The notes under the pieces are model-generated. The model saw only the letters and a list, made by a program, of their open reading frames with translations. It was not told where the DNA came from and made no database searches. Made by a program: the position numbers and the translations under genes. From Klebsormidium nitens (taxonomy: Eukaryota; Streptophyta; Klebsormidiophyceae; Klebsormidiales; Klebsormidiaceae), in NCBI GenBank assembly GCA_000708835.1, contig DF237061.1:124001-188000 (forward strand): DNA of 64,000 nucleotides. Direction: 5' to 3'. Position 1 is the stretch's first letter. Every line of letters begins with the position of its first letter. Shown one piece after another: positions 46,701 through 57,527 of this stretch.

Positions 46701-48689
46701 ATGCATACTAGTCACAGTGAGTATGGTTGCATCGTGAGAATCACCACTGGGCCCCCGCATCATTCTGTTAAGTCTGTAATTGCCAGACCGTTGGCTCGTA
46801 TGGTCGATCGATCTCACATGTGTGATTGTGGCAAATATATTTATCTGCGACAAGCATGACTACGTAAGCAACAGTACGCCGTCTTGTTACCTACCCGTCG
46901 CGCGGCGTATCAAGGATTCTAAAAGCTGGCACACATATATTTGTATGTACATGTACACCATGAGCATGCCGAATAGGCCCGGGCCGGTTCCACGAGAACT
47001 CGAACGATTAAAATAATTTGGGCCAGAGTGCCTTGACTTCGGAAGTTTTGTTGATTGTGGCGATGCCTGACTCGTCCATAAGATCATCACAGCCTTCCGC
47101 GGCCTTCAGCTCATCGACCGGTCCACAATGGAGCCATTTACACTTGTAAAACTGAGGTTGCTAGCCGGATCTTAAAGAGCGATATAGCATCAACTTTCTA
47201 GCTAGTTGCATCTTCGTCATGTGCGGACAGTCGGTGTTGAGACCTGATTTGTGATGACGTGATAGAGTCGATAGAGACTCAGTTGCCGCCACATGACAGA
47301 GGGAATGGCCCCACTGAGGTACTACAGAGACAATTTTCTGCTCTTATCATGCAGGTGATCTGGCCCTTCCATGATCGAATGCATTGCGCTGACATCCGCC
47401 GGCCAGGCTACCAAGGAACCTTGATTACTGTATTCGAGTGTGACCATACAACCAGGACAGACTGTTGAATTTGGCTAAGTGCAGCCATCTGATCGCAAAC
47501 GTGGCCATACTCATACTTTTGATTTGAAGCCCAATGCAGAATACGCTGACTCGTCCTATGCAAGCAGATCGCTCTTTGGTGGCACAATGCTGCCTCAACC
47601 TTCAGATCAGCATTCAATCTGTACTGCGCTGCATTCAGCCTGTTCGCAGATGCGGTTCTACTTGGATGGTGGTACAGCTTTTTGCAACTCCTCTAACCAT
47701 GCCTCAACCCGTTTTTGATTCACGCCAAGGTCGCCATAGCCGACCCGGCTGGCAGAGTAAACCGCTATGCTAGTTCTGCCATTCTCAGGTATGAAGTCTG
47801 CGTAGATGTCGTCCGCAAATCTGAATATGAGAGATTTTTGTGTATGGTGTGTCCGGACCACCTTCCCCTCTATATCTTCCCCCTGCAGTTGACATGGAAA
47901 GCACTCTTTCGATTGAGGACTTCAAAGTGATATAGATCTCACTGAATTCTCACCTCATCTGATCCAGGGCGGTAACATGCTCCACCGTCGTGCTTGCGCT
48001 CCATTAGCATTGCAGTTGCATTGAAAGGTAGTGTTAAATCTTCCCAGCTCGCAAGCCACAACTGAGCTGGAAGCAGCGCACCGTTGAGCTTACCTCTAGT
48101 TTGGTTCTAACTTGCTGCTGCGCGACCTTTTTCCAGGCTTCTGCTACTTCCTTTGGGCTTTGCCGGAAACTAGGAGCGGGCCGCATAGAGGGGGACACTG
48201 TGTAACCTGCAGAAGAGATGGTCGTTTGAACTGAGGTGCTCACTGTTCCTTGATCTCTATCACAATCTTAAAAGATGTAGAATAGACATGTTGTGCTACT
48301 GCTGAGTGTCCAGGCAGGCACTGCTCTGCATCTGTGGAATGAAATGAAAGATTCAAGAGAGGATCTGGAGAAAGGAAGGTCGTGCTGGAGTGATGGGTGT
48401 TTGCGTGAAACGATGGTAAGATTCAACAAGGCCCGGTTCGAGAGACTGGCACTGAGGAAATCACACCACCATTGGAGGTTGTCATCCAGTCGCCTTGATG
48501 CACAAGAAGCAACATATTCCTGGTCGAATGTGCTCACCATTGGGGGCCACCAAGTACTGATTGGGGGAGGGTTTCAGGGTGAGCCCCTTCAGTGTCCGAG
48601 AGATGGTGGCGGCCGCCATACTTGCCTGCTTGTTCATCCAATGCTGCAATGCTGTTGTCATTGATTGCCTGCCGCCATGATCATTTTGT

Positions 48690-48880
48690 GCCCATCGCGC
48701 TTCGCGGCCGCCTGCGCTATTTGAAGCGGCCGCGTACTGAGGGCCGCCGCGCGCAAGTACGGTCACGGCCGGGTGCCTTAAACCCCGCGAGTACCGTCCG
48801 GGCGGCCGCGACTGCAATGCGCGGCCCGCGGGTTCGCGGCCTTACGGTCACACGGCCGGCGCGCGCGCGAGGCGCCAGTC
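48690..48880. other. GC-rich island with internal repeats
   Basis: About 190 bp is far richer in GC and CpG than its flanks. It has three GCGGCCGC-type or GGCCGC sites and a repeated TACGGTCAC(AC)GGCCGG motif near 48749 and 48842. There are no terminal inverted repeats or coding signal that I can see. Confidence 0.6.
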
Positions 48881-49756
48881 ATGAAGCCATATGGCCATAG
48901 CCTGCTGCATGGCATTGCCAGCATTTCAAGTTGGTGCATGTGTGGAAGCTGCCCTCCTAGCACGAGCGCAGACGTCTCGTGAGCTGAGCGTGCATCAAGT
49001 CATGGCTACCACACGGCTACCAGCGCCAGCTGCAAGTGGACGTGCAGGTCTTGTCAGGCTCAGCGAGGTTCAGACCCGGTTCAGAGCAACATTTTCTGAG
49101 CGAGTTGCTGGTTGCATCTTTTGGTTCCTTAGGAACAGTAAATCTCAAGACCCATCGAATGCATCTCTTTCTTCCTTGAAGAGTAGCTTACACGCGGAGC
49201 GTCAGCAATGAGCCGGGCAATGAGCCGTGTTGAGTTGTTGAGGCGTGTCTTTCGCGCAGTCTACTTAAAACGGCGGACGGCTCAACATGCTGGTATGTCG
49301 CTGATGAACTGTCGGTGTGCGAACAGGCCCTATGTCGATGCTTGCAGGTCTATTGTGAGTATCCCGCCTTTGACAAGAAGCTGACTGGGGCATCGAATCG
49401 GTTTGTCTACTAAGTGTCTACACGGTTCGCTCTAAGAAGCAACTAGGGCCAGGCCGTAAGCGCCTCCTCCATTTGGGTTGTTGATTCTTCTCAGAACCTT
49501 CTATTATGGAAGCTCAACAGTTGAGAAGGTAAGGTGTGTCAGACAACCTCTTGCTTCTCTTCAGGTGTGTCCGCTTTGTTGTTTCCCTTTCACTGCATGA
49601 GCTCGGCGCCTACATGTGTTTTGACGGGCTGCTTCGATTTCCCCTTCGGGTGTCTTTTATGCCATTCAGAGCTTTGTAGGACACTGCGCAACTTGAATTG
49701 CAGTCCCCGTTGTTGTTTGGGAAGTCAAAAAGAAATGTCGAGTCTGCGTCTCAGGT

Positions 49757-50160
49757 GCGGGGGTTCCAATGTTCGACGCTCTCCTCAAGCACGATCTGAA
49801 AACAGGCGCGTTAAGCAATATCCATCCTTTCGGGCATCAACAGTATGGCGGCGAGCCGATCTTCGCTCCTTCCACTCAGAGGACCGAAGCGGAGGAAGAT
49901 GAATTCGAAGACAGAGGATTCCTGCTAACGCATGTTTATGACGAGGTTTCTGAGCGACTCGGATGCGCTCGGTGCTCTTTCTGGATGCAAGAAAAGTTGA
50001 CGCGCCAGAGCCCTTAGCGAGTTAGCGAGGGTGATGCTATTCGCTAGAGTTCCGTATAGTTTCCATGGCATTTTTTTGGATCGAAGCGTAAGGTGCGATA
50101 GGTTATGTTTGGTTTGGAAGTTGTTCGGATTGCATAGTGCTGCAGCCAGCTGATTTCACA
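49757..50160 (+). pseudogene. Carotenoid cleavage oxygenase, broken C-terminal exon
   Basis: After an acceptor (GTCTCAG) the frame reads GVPMFDALLKHDLKTG, HPFGHQQYGGEPIFAPST and GFLLTHVYDEVSER. This is the late part of carotenoid/apocarotenoid oxygenases (K-HD-x-TG, GGE-xFVP, DGYLLT-VHDE). The frame then breaks. VLFLDARKVDAPEPLA continues one frame over, and FARVPYSFHGIF, the typical C-terminal end (RVPYGFHG-F), in a third. The second break coincides with a tandem duplication of TTAGCGAG at about 50016-50031. A first break lies near a repeated CTCGG at 49955-49975. I found no upstream exons nearby, so this appears to be an isolated decayed fragment. A sequencing error could mimic one break, but two make decay more likely. 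Confidence 0.75.
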
Positions 50161-51296
50161 ATTCATGAGAGCATAGTCTGTTAGTGAAATATTGAGCACC
50201 GTCATTGAGCACTGGCATATCCAAGACTTCGGACTGAACATAAAGATTGCTCGCTAAAGAAGTTGTATTGAGTCTACTAGAAAATGATTATGCGATAGAA
50301 CGAACCATGCCACGTAGATACATTATTTGTAAGCTTAGTCACGGTAAGTTGAAGTGATCAAGATTCAAGGCACCAACATAGGTTTAGCTGTACAGACATC
50401 CGAGCAGAAAGTGCCACGAGGACCGACTTGTTTGTTGGGACAGCAACGGATTGCTTCAATTGAATTCTGCGTTGAGCATATGCAGTGGATCGATCTTTTA
50501 GAGAGTCATGCACTTCATGTCGTCACGGTGTGTATACCTAACGCTTCAATGCAGCAGAAACTGGCCGCACATGCGCGCTTAAGTCGATATCCACTCCGAC
50601 ATGAAAGAAGAGCTAGCTAGAGTCCAGTAGAGTCCGACTGGCTTCAATATTGATGACTGTCATGCGATCACCCGCTTCATATGTCTGATACATGACTCTT
50701 CTTTCAGTTTCTCCTGTATATGGTCACAGCAACGATTGGACTAGCATGCATTGATAAGCTAGCACGGCTCTAATTGGGGTCTAATTGCATTCGGATTGCA
50801 ATTGAACAGCGTAGCTTGACGCGGGGCCGGCAGTGTTGCGTTTAGTAAGTGTGGTCCGATCGCAACAATTACACTGAGATCGGATGTAGCCATTCACTCC
50901 ACAAGTGCAGGCTTGATTTCAGTTGTACCAGCATTTATTTGATTCATCGCATGCATTGCATTAACGCTTTCAGCAAACCGTTTGGATCACAGCGGGCAGC
51001 TCGCAACCTTGTGATGTCCACGATTCGTTCACAAGCGAGGGCACAGATGAACGTACACAAAGGGCTATCCGTAAAAGTCAGCCAGCTTCGTTTCGACGTT
51101 GGTTTGCTAATTTAGCAATCATGCAGGGTGCTATAGCTATTGTAAGAGTTGGTAACACTCAGCCGAGGACATGGCGTCAAATAAGGTAGACTTTTGCATG
51201 CATACAGTCCCTGGCGCAACCTGGAGACCAAGCCCTCCTATCATATAATTAATCCATTGAGCCCTTTACAACACGGATGAACAAAGACTATCCCGA
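50161..51296. other. Intergenic, no gene seen
   Basis: About 1.1 kb lies between the oxygenase fragment and the sulfur transporter 3' end. I see no supported feature. Short ORFs lack motifs. Confidence 0.45.
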
Positions 51297-54200
51297 TCAA
51301 CTACTCGTCAGATGTGTAGCCAAGCAGGAGCCCACAAGTGAGGCCATCTGCCAGGTGACAAATTGCGCCTGCGAAACAAGATGGTCATCATCAAAAATGA
51401 GACAACTATTGGGCATGCAGAAACGCGCTATCTACTGGCCTCATACGTTCGAAAGGAGACGCTGAAGCACTTTTACGAACCGTGTTCTTTCTGCAAGTCA
51501 CATAGTAAAGGCAATCTTGTCTTCTGCTGGTGGCAGCATTTCGTTGGCTCCAACTCGGTCCTTACACGTGCTGATAGTCGCAAGAAAGAATATGGTATTC
51601 AACTTAGCTAGGTTCACAACTGAGCTCTTCAAGCTACGTCTTGTTCCTGAAGTGCACAACAAAACGCTGGGTAGATGCTGGGACTACAAGGATTTGAGCA
51701 TGAGGCACGTACCTTCCCGGTTGCCAATCCCATGAACCCTGGCCCCGGGCAAATGCCACCTAGGCCCCAACCGACTCCAAAAAGGGCGGATCCGACAAGT
51801 AGCTTCATGTCGATCGTTGTGTCTGCATACAACGCACAAGGCCAGAGTCAATAAAAGACATTGTCGAGCATGTAAGCCTTCATGGCATCAGAGCATTGAG
51901 CAGTTCAAAGAGAAGCCACCCACGCAGGGTTTTCGTCGTTCCCCTGCTTGTCGTTTGCCTTTCAGGACTCCAGCCGGGAGGAGGACCGCGTAGGACGAAC
52001 CTGCTAAGTAGACATCGCTCGTACGAACACGTCTGGCTGGGCAGGACTCCAAAGCATATCATACTTCACTGACGGGCTTCCGTTGTGTGTTGCAGGTAGT
52101 AGATAGTTTCCGATCCTGATCAGGCTCCTTGCTACAAGAGTCTGCTTCTCGAGCGTTTTGCAAGAGAAGGTAACAGCTATGGAATGCAGATTGAGTCAAG
52201 CGCTCTGTGCAGAGGGGCTGATGATCGACGGGGCTTACTTGTAACCGGCTCGAACTTGCTGCGAAGCAGCGGGCGCTTCCATTTGTAAATCAAGTTGAAC
52301 GACACCACGTTTAAGCAAACGGCTCCTGCCATCACCTGTAGTAAGCACGGCTGCGTCAGGAGCTCGAAAACGCTTTTACAGTCTAGATGGAGTGTGGAAC
52401 TAAAGTTTCCAGCTGACTAGAGTCCGTGTTGGTGAGAGAGAGAAACAAATACACCAGAGACGAATGGACGAAAGTACAGCGCTCTGCATGAGTACCAAAA
52501 ATCCTTTGTCGCTAATGCAATCCGTAACCATACAGTAAGCAGATCCGCATGGCATGGTTGCTTTGAATGATAAGCTTGTCGAATGCGTCTAACATAGTGT
52601 CTCAAGCCCTGTGACAATCGGGACAATTTCGACAATCGGGACAAGCACCAACTTACAACGGATCAAACTTCCAGTCCTTGGGCTGCCTACAAGTGCAACG
52701 AACGTGGGATTGGTCCACTTACAAAGGCCAAACTGGGATCCCAGTCGCCTGCCACGTTCAGGAAGCCAGTCACCTTGGCAGGATTAGTCCTGCAACAGAA
52801 GCGACCTCTTCTCAGTACGTAGGATGGCCGTCCTATAAACGAACTGACAGGGAAACCCGTAGATATGATGCCATCTAGTCCCTTCCTGTCGCATGTAGGG
52901 TCAATTGTCCTTGATTCTGCCCACAATGAAAATTGCTCATCGATTTAACGGCTGGCAATCTAGAGCAACTTAGGCCTCTAAGTTTCACTTCTTGCAATCA
53001 CGAGAGCTTTCGGACATTGACAATAAGATGATGTTCCATACTGGTAGGTATAAGCTGGTTTTTCCAAGCAAGCAGATAGTACAAACCACGTAAATGCTCA
53101 CATGCCACTCAGTCCCAGGCCAGCCGAAAAGACGAGCCCTGACGCAAGGGCCGCCAGAAGGCTTGCAAAGGTGTCCTCCTCTGTTGCTGGAGGAGGCGCA
53201 GGCTTCACCAAGGGTTCCTGCTTGGATAAGAAAATGTAAGCACAAGGAAGGCACAAGCTGAGGAAGAAAGACGTCAACACACTCCGGTTCAAGCTGTGGC
53301 TTCTAGGCAAGTCCGGGTTGAGAGTGTGCTTCTGAAACGTGTCTTTTTGCATGTTACATGACACGTCCATAGAACAGAATCGGACTAGATCCAACCGGTC
53401 GATGGATATTCAGTCGGCTTACCTTGGAAGACTCCGGAGCATTGGTATCAGCGGTGCTGACGCTTGGGGCTCTCAAGGACTTCAACAGGGCCCAAGCTGG
53501 AAGTGCCAGCATCGCTGCAACAGAACTTTCGAAAAGTCAACGCTCAGGCTTGAACAACTTTCGAAATGTCAACGCTCAGGCTTGACCCAAACAAGTTCTA
53601 TGCGACGCCGTTAATGAACTCAAATGGATCGAAGCCAATCATGCGGTCCAGCTACTATCAGTTTGTTGTCAGAACTCGAAAATAACTGCAGATCCGGCCC
53701 CTTGCAGCACAAAACAACAGGCAACCTACTACATAGTCAAAGGTAATTTTACCTGCAGCATAAACAACTGAGATGATTGGTAAGCGCTGTGTGCTGGTAC
53801 GCATCAAGCCGGATAGACCAAAACTGTTTGTCTTGCTTGCAGCGACTGCTGTTGCGACTCCTGTTGCCATGAATGTTCCGACGGCTGCAAACGACCGCTT
53901 CGAGAGTCTCGGAAGTCCACAGACTCCATGACCACTTGTGCAACCATTCGCCAGCTGCAGACACGAGGCACTTGATTTCACATAGTGTATGAAGGACTTC
54001 AAGACTCTGGTTCAAAAAGGCTGCAATTGACATTGGGGCTTTAGTGACCCCTGTGATTTCTAAATTCACAATTGCATGCCAGACTGGGGGCGTGAGAGCA
54101 GAGGTGCCCCTTATTAAATCCTCCAGGGTACAACCAATAGATTATCTGTCAGATCACCAAATATCTTGTGGACAGAAGATCAGCAACGCACAAAAAAAGG

Positions 54201-55846
54201 GTCTTTTTGCTTGCCAAGGAAGCGTCTGTGTCTTGTACAGGCCAGCGGCACTCACAGAAGGAGACAGCTTCAGCTGAAACACTTTTCTGTTCAATGGGAG
54301 TAGAAAAAGGACTATTTATACAATGTTTTCCAAACCAGAAGCTCTTTCATTGGTGTGGCCTCACCATGGTGCCGAAGCCAACCAGTGTCCCCGCAAGAGC
54401 CGGGACAGCAGTACTTGCAGACGGGCTTGCTTCAATCACCGGGCCATAGACGGTTGGCTGAATCGCTTCCCAAACGATGGCGCCGCAACCCAGACCTCCT
54501 AAAAAGGTGCTCTTCCATCGGAAGCCCTGACTCTTCAGTAGGGTTCCTGTACATCAATAAATCTGTCCGCTGAGAAAGCATTCTGCATGCAATAGAAGGT
54601 TGCAATAGACAGCACAAAAGTCACACTCCATGAAAATCCTTTGTGCTCAAAAGCTGCCCCTTGATCATCTTGACAATAGACCTGCGGAGCGCTTCCCTTG
54701 AGACAGAATATTCCAAAGCTGGTAACCTCAACAGGCGGGCANNNNNNNNNNNNNNNNNNNNNNNNNNNNNNNNNNNNNNNNNNNNNNNNNNNNNNNNNNN
54801 NNNNNNNNNNNNNNNNNNNNNNNNNNNNNNNNNNNNNNNNNNNNNNNNNNNNNNNNNNNNNNNNNNNNNNNNNNNNNNNNNNNNNNNNNNNNNNNNNNNN
54901 NNNNNNNNNNNNNNNNNNNNNNNNNNNNNNNNNNNNNNNNNNNNNNNNNNNNNNNNNNNNNNNNNNNNNNNNNNNNNNNNNNNNNNNNNNNNNNNNNNNN
55001 NNNNNNNNNNNNNNNNNNNNNNNNNNNNNNNNNNNNNNNNNNNNNNNNNNNNNNNNNNNNNNNNNNNNNNNNNNNNNNNNNNNNNNNNNNNNNNNNNNNN
55101 NNNNNNNNNNNNNNNNNNNNNNNNNNNNNNNNNNNNNNNNNNNNNNNNNNNNNNNNNNNNNNNNNNNNNNNNNNNNNNNNNNNNNNNNNNNNNNNNNNNN
55201 NNNNNNNNNNNNNNNNNNNNNNNNNNNNNNNNNNNNNNNNNNNNNNNNNNNNNNNNNNNNNNNNNNNNNNNNNNNNNNNNNNNNNNNNNNNNNNNNNNNN
55301 NNNNNNNNNNNNNNNNNNNNNNNNNNNNNNNNNNNNNNNNNNNNNNNNNNNNNNNNNNNNNNNNNNNNNNNNNNNNNNNNNNNNNNNNNNNNNNNNNNNN
55401 NNNNNNNNNNNNNNNNNNNNNNNNNNNNNNNNNNNNNNNNNNNNNNNNNNNNNNNNNNNNNNNNNNNNNNNNNNNNNNNNNNNNNNNNNNNNNNNNNNNN
55501 NNNCACTCTCACGGATTTGGTGAGCTCAGGGGTCATCCGGTGCACCAGTATTTAAGTGGTCGCTGCCGGACCACGTCAAAATCTACTACGGTACTCGATG
55601 TTGATCAAATTAAGAGCTCATTTCAATAATCACATCTCGACACAATTCTACCAGCTGGTGGCCAGCTTATGACAACAAAGCAGCGCAGGCAGCCTTCAAT
55701 GTGCTGACTAGCAGCTCACCTCTAATGATACTCGAAAGGCCGCTGAGCCTCCCACTACAGGCAAGATACAATGTTGCCGCAGCACCTATAAGCACGCCTC
55801 CAGCAAGGGATGCGGCTGGGGTAAAGTCAGGTGAGATCTGCGGCAT
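51297..55846 (-). CDS. YeeE/YedE-family (thio)sulfur transporter-like membrane protein
   Basis: Nine exons on the minus strand join in frame: 55846-55720, 54546-54365, 53954-53753, 53514-53423, 53217-53102, 52789-52723, 52335-52239, 51822-51713, 51368-51297; 354 aa from the first ATG. The family imports thiosulfate or related sulfur compounds through a membrane path lined by cysteines. The sequence shows both family halves: [60 protein letters not shown], a Pro/Glu linker ([12 protein letters not shown]), [29 protein letters not shown], then [20 protein letters not shown] and a last helix. The conserved Cys of CTSGHGVCG and GICPG are present. The final 72-nt exon is inferred from phase and a terminal hydrophobic run. 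Introns show it is a true nuclear gene although the family is best known from bacteria. A 762-N gap lies in intron 1; phases match across it. Confidence 0.87.
53524..53587. repeat. 32-bp tandem duplication next to a transporter exon
   Basis: AACTTTCGAAA-GTCAACGCTC with its following CAGGCTTGA occurs at 53524 and 53556, nearly identical. It directly abuts the acceptor of the exon ending at 53514. Confidence 0.85.
54742..55503. other. Assembly gap (762 N)
   Basis: A run of N. The flanking exons of the sulfur transporter join in phase without any coding sequence from the gap, so it is probably intronic. ORFs that span it are artefacts. Confidence 0.95.
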
Positions 55847-57527
55847 TGTCTTCAATGACTGCGACTTCAACGACGGATAATTTTTAACAAGCCCCTAATA
55901 TTCACACCAGGAAAGGACAACCAAACCTACAAGTGGATCTGATCAAAAGCAGCCCGTAATTTTCCACAAATGCTGATCAACCAGCCCAGCTCAAATAACA
56001 GATGGCTGCATCTCAATGCCCCGCGTGATCTTGTTTGCAACTCGTCACCAACAGGTACAATCAAATTGTGACAATGAATCCAAGACAGAGCTGGGACACA
56101 GCGCTCGATCTTTGTTGCAGCTTGAACTGGGCTTCCTATGCAGATGGAAGCAGAACGACCGGACGTCGGCTGAGCTTCTGGCCAGACTTTACTCGGACGT
56201 TCCCTGCTCTGGAGTATCTCCTGAGTTAGGACTATCTCCTACTGTAGTAGTGGTTTGCCTGTACTGTCAGTCTTGCTTTGTCCTGATCAACAGAGAATGG
56301 TTCAGCCTGCACAATCTGGCGCTTTCCTTTGCCTTTGGATGTCATGCACGCAAGCAAATGACCTCGCAGAAGTTAGAACCTACTAGTCGATGTCACCAGT
56401 GTCAGTGTCACGTGACTGTCGCTCAGTACTCGGCGGGCCTTTTGTCGTCACTATCCTACCGTCCGATGATCGGAGGTTTACACGGCCAGAGTAGGTATAC
56501 CGTATGTAGGTACTTGACGGGCACCCGAGGGGCCTAAGGCCCAGGGCCTGCGGCCTGCCTAGCTTCGGCGGTACATGTAAGAGGTAGGCTTAGGTATGAG
56601 TACCTACCTACCTATTAGTAACTTGATGGGTACCGTACGCTAGGTGCATGTATCAAAAAGTCCCTAGGTACGTCTCTTCTGACAGCAACTGTTCGTTGAC
56701 ATCAGCACAAGCTCATGGATGGGCCTAGCTATAGAAGGCTGTAGGCTGGCTGCGGGCTCAGTGGCTGAAAATCACCTGACCCCTTCAGCTGACATCACTT
56801 TCGAACGCGCTTATGTTTTTATCAACGGCCCCAATCGTTTTGCTTGAACTGTACGGCTGCGATTGCACGCCGAAGTTGCCGCTAGAGCAGCGGTTACGGG
56901 GGTGGATGACTTCACATGGGACCGTGACGCACGAGCGAGGGCGGCATTGAGCAGCTTTTTGCATGGTGCATTTGTGGCCTTGAGTCCACAATACAATCAA
57001 GCAAGACCACGCTCTGGCTCAGAACTTGAGGCTCAGCTTCGCAGCCCTGGTTTGAGATACCTTGCAAAGCGAAACCTTCGTCACGTGGAACCTCAAGCAC
57101 ACGTTTTGACAGCGTGCGCCCTAGTAAGGCCCAGGGCGGCTGGAAGACGGTAGCTAAATTTGCGGTCCCTCCATTCAAGCGTTCTAGAGGTCCTCCTTGC
57201 TTTACACAGGGCTCCAGAAGGGGATAAAGCTGAAATCCACGGCCTCTTGCATATCAAAAGATCTTACCGGTAGGAAAATATCAGCAGCTGGAGACGAATA
57301 TGACAGGGTCATTGAAGCTTTGGAGAAGAATTGATAAGGAGAAGTCGGAACGCCATTGACAGCCATTGTAACGAGCACCTCAGAAGCATTTGTAGTCAGT
57401 GAAGCTTTTCGAAGGGATGCTCTTTTCCACCAAGGAAAGCTACAAAGTTGAAAGCGAGCAGGGTTGAGGTGTTCTCTTGATCAGCATGATTGCTCTAGAA
57501 TTGTTCACCTTTTGCAGTTCCCAGTGA
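55847..57527. other. Intergenic with a second GTACC/TACCTACC-rich patch
   Basis: The 56470-56680 part holds GTACTTGA, GGTACATG, GAGTACCTACCTACCTA and GGTACCGTACG, like the block at 35875-36735. No gene is supported. ORFs at 56016-56537 have no motif. Confidence 0.5.

Larger units (their letters stand above)
46181..49756. other. Gene-poor stretch downstream of the kinase
   Basis: No gene is supported in 3.5 kb. It holds a 3 x 10-bp tandem repeat (46671-46700) and a GC-rich island (48690-48880). The Ala/Arg-rich ORF at 48891-49211 has no recognised motif. Confidence 0.45.

Noticed and set aside
54535-55629. Very long ORFs of about 300 codons on both strands
   Set aside because: They run through the 762-base N gap. 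Only the short real sequence at each end is translated and it belongs to an intron and an exon of the sulfur transporter.
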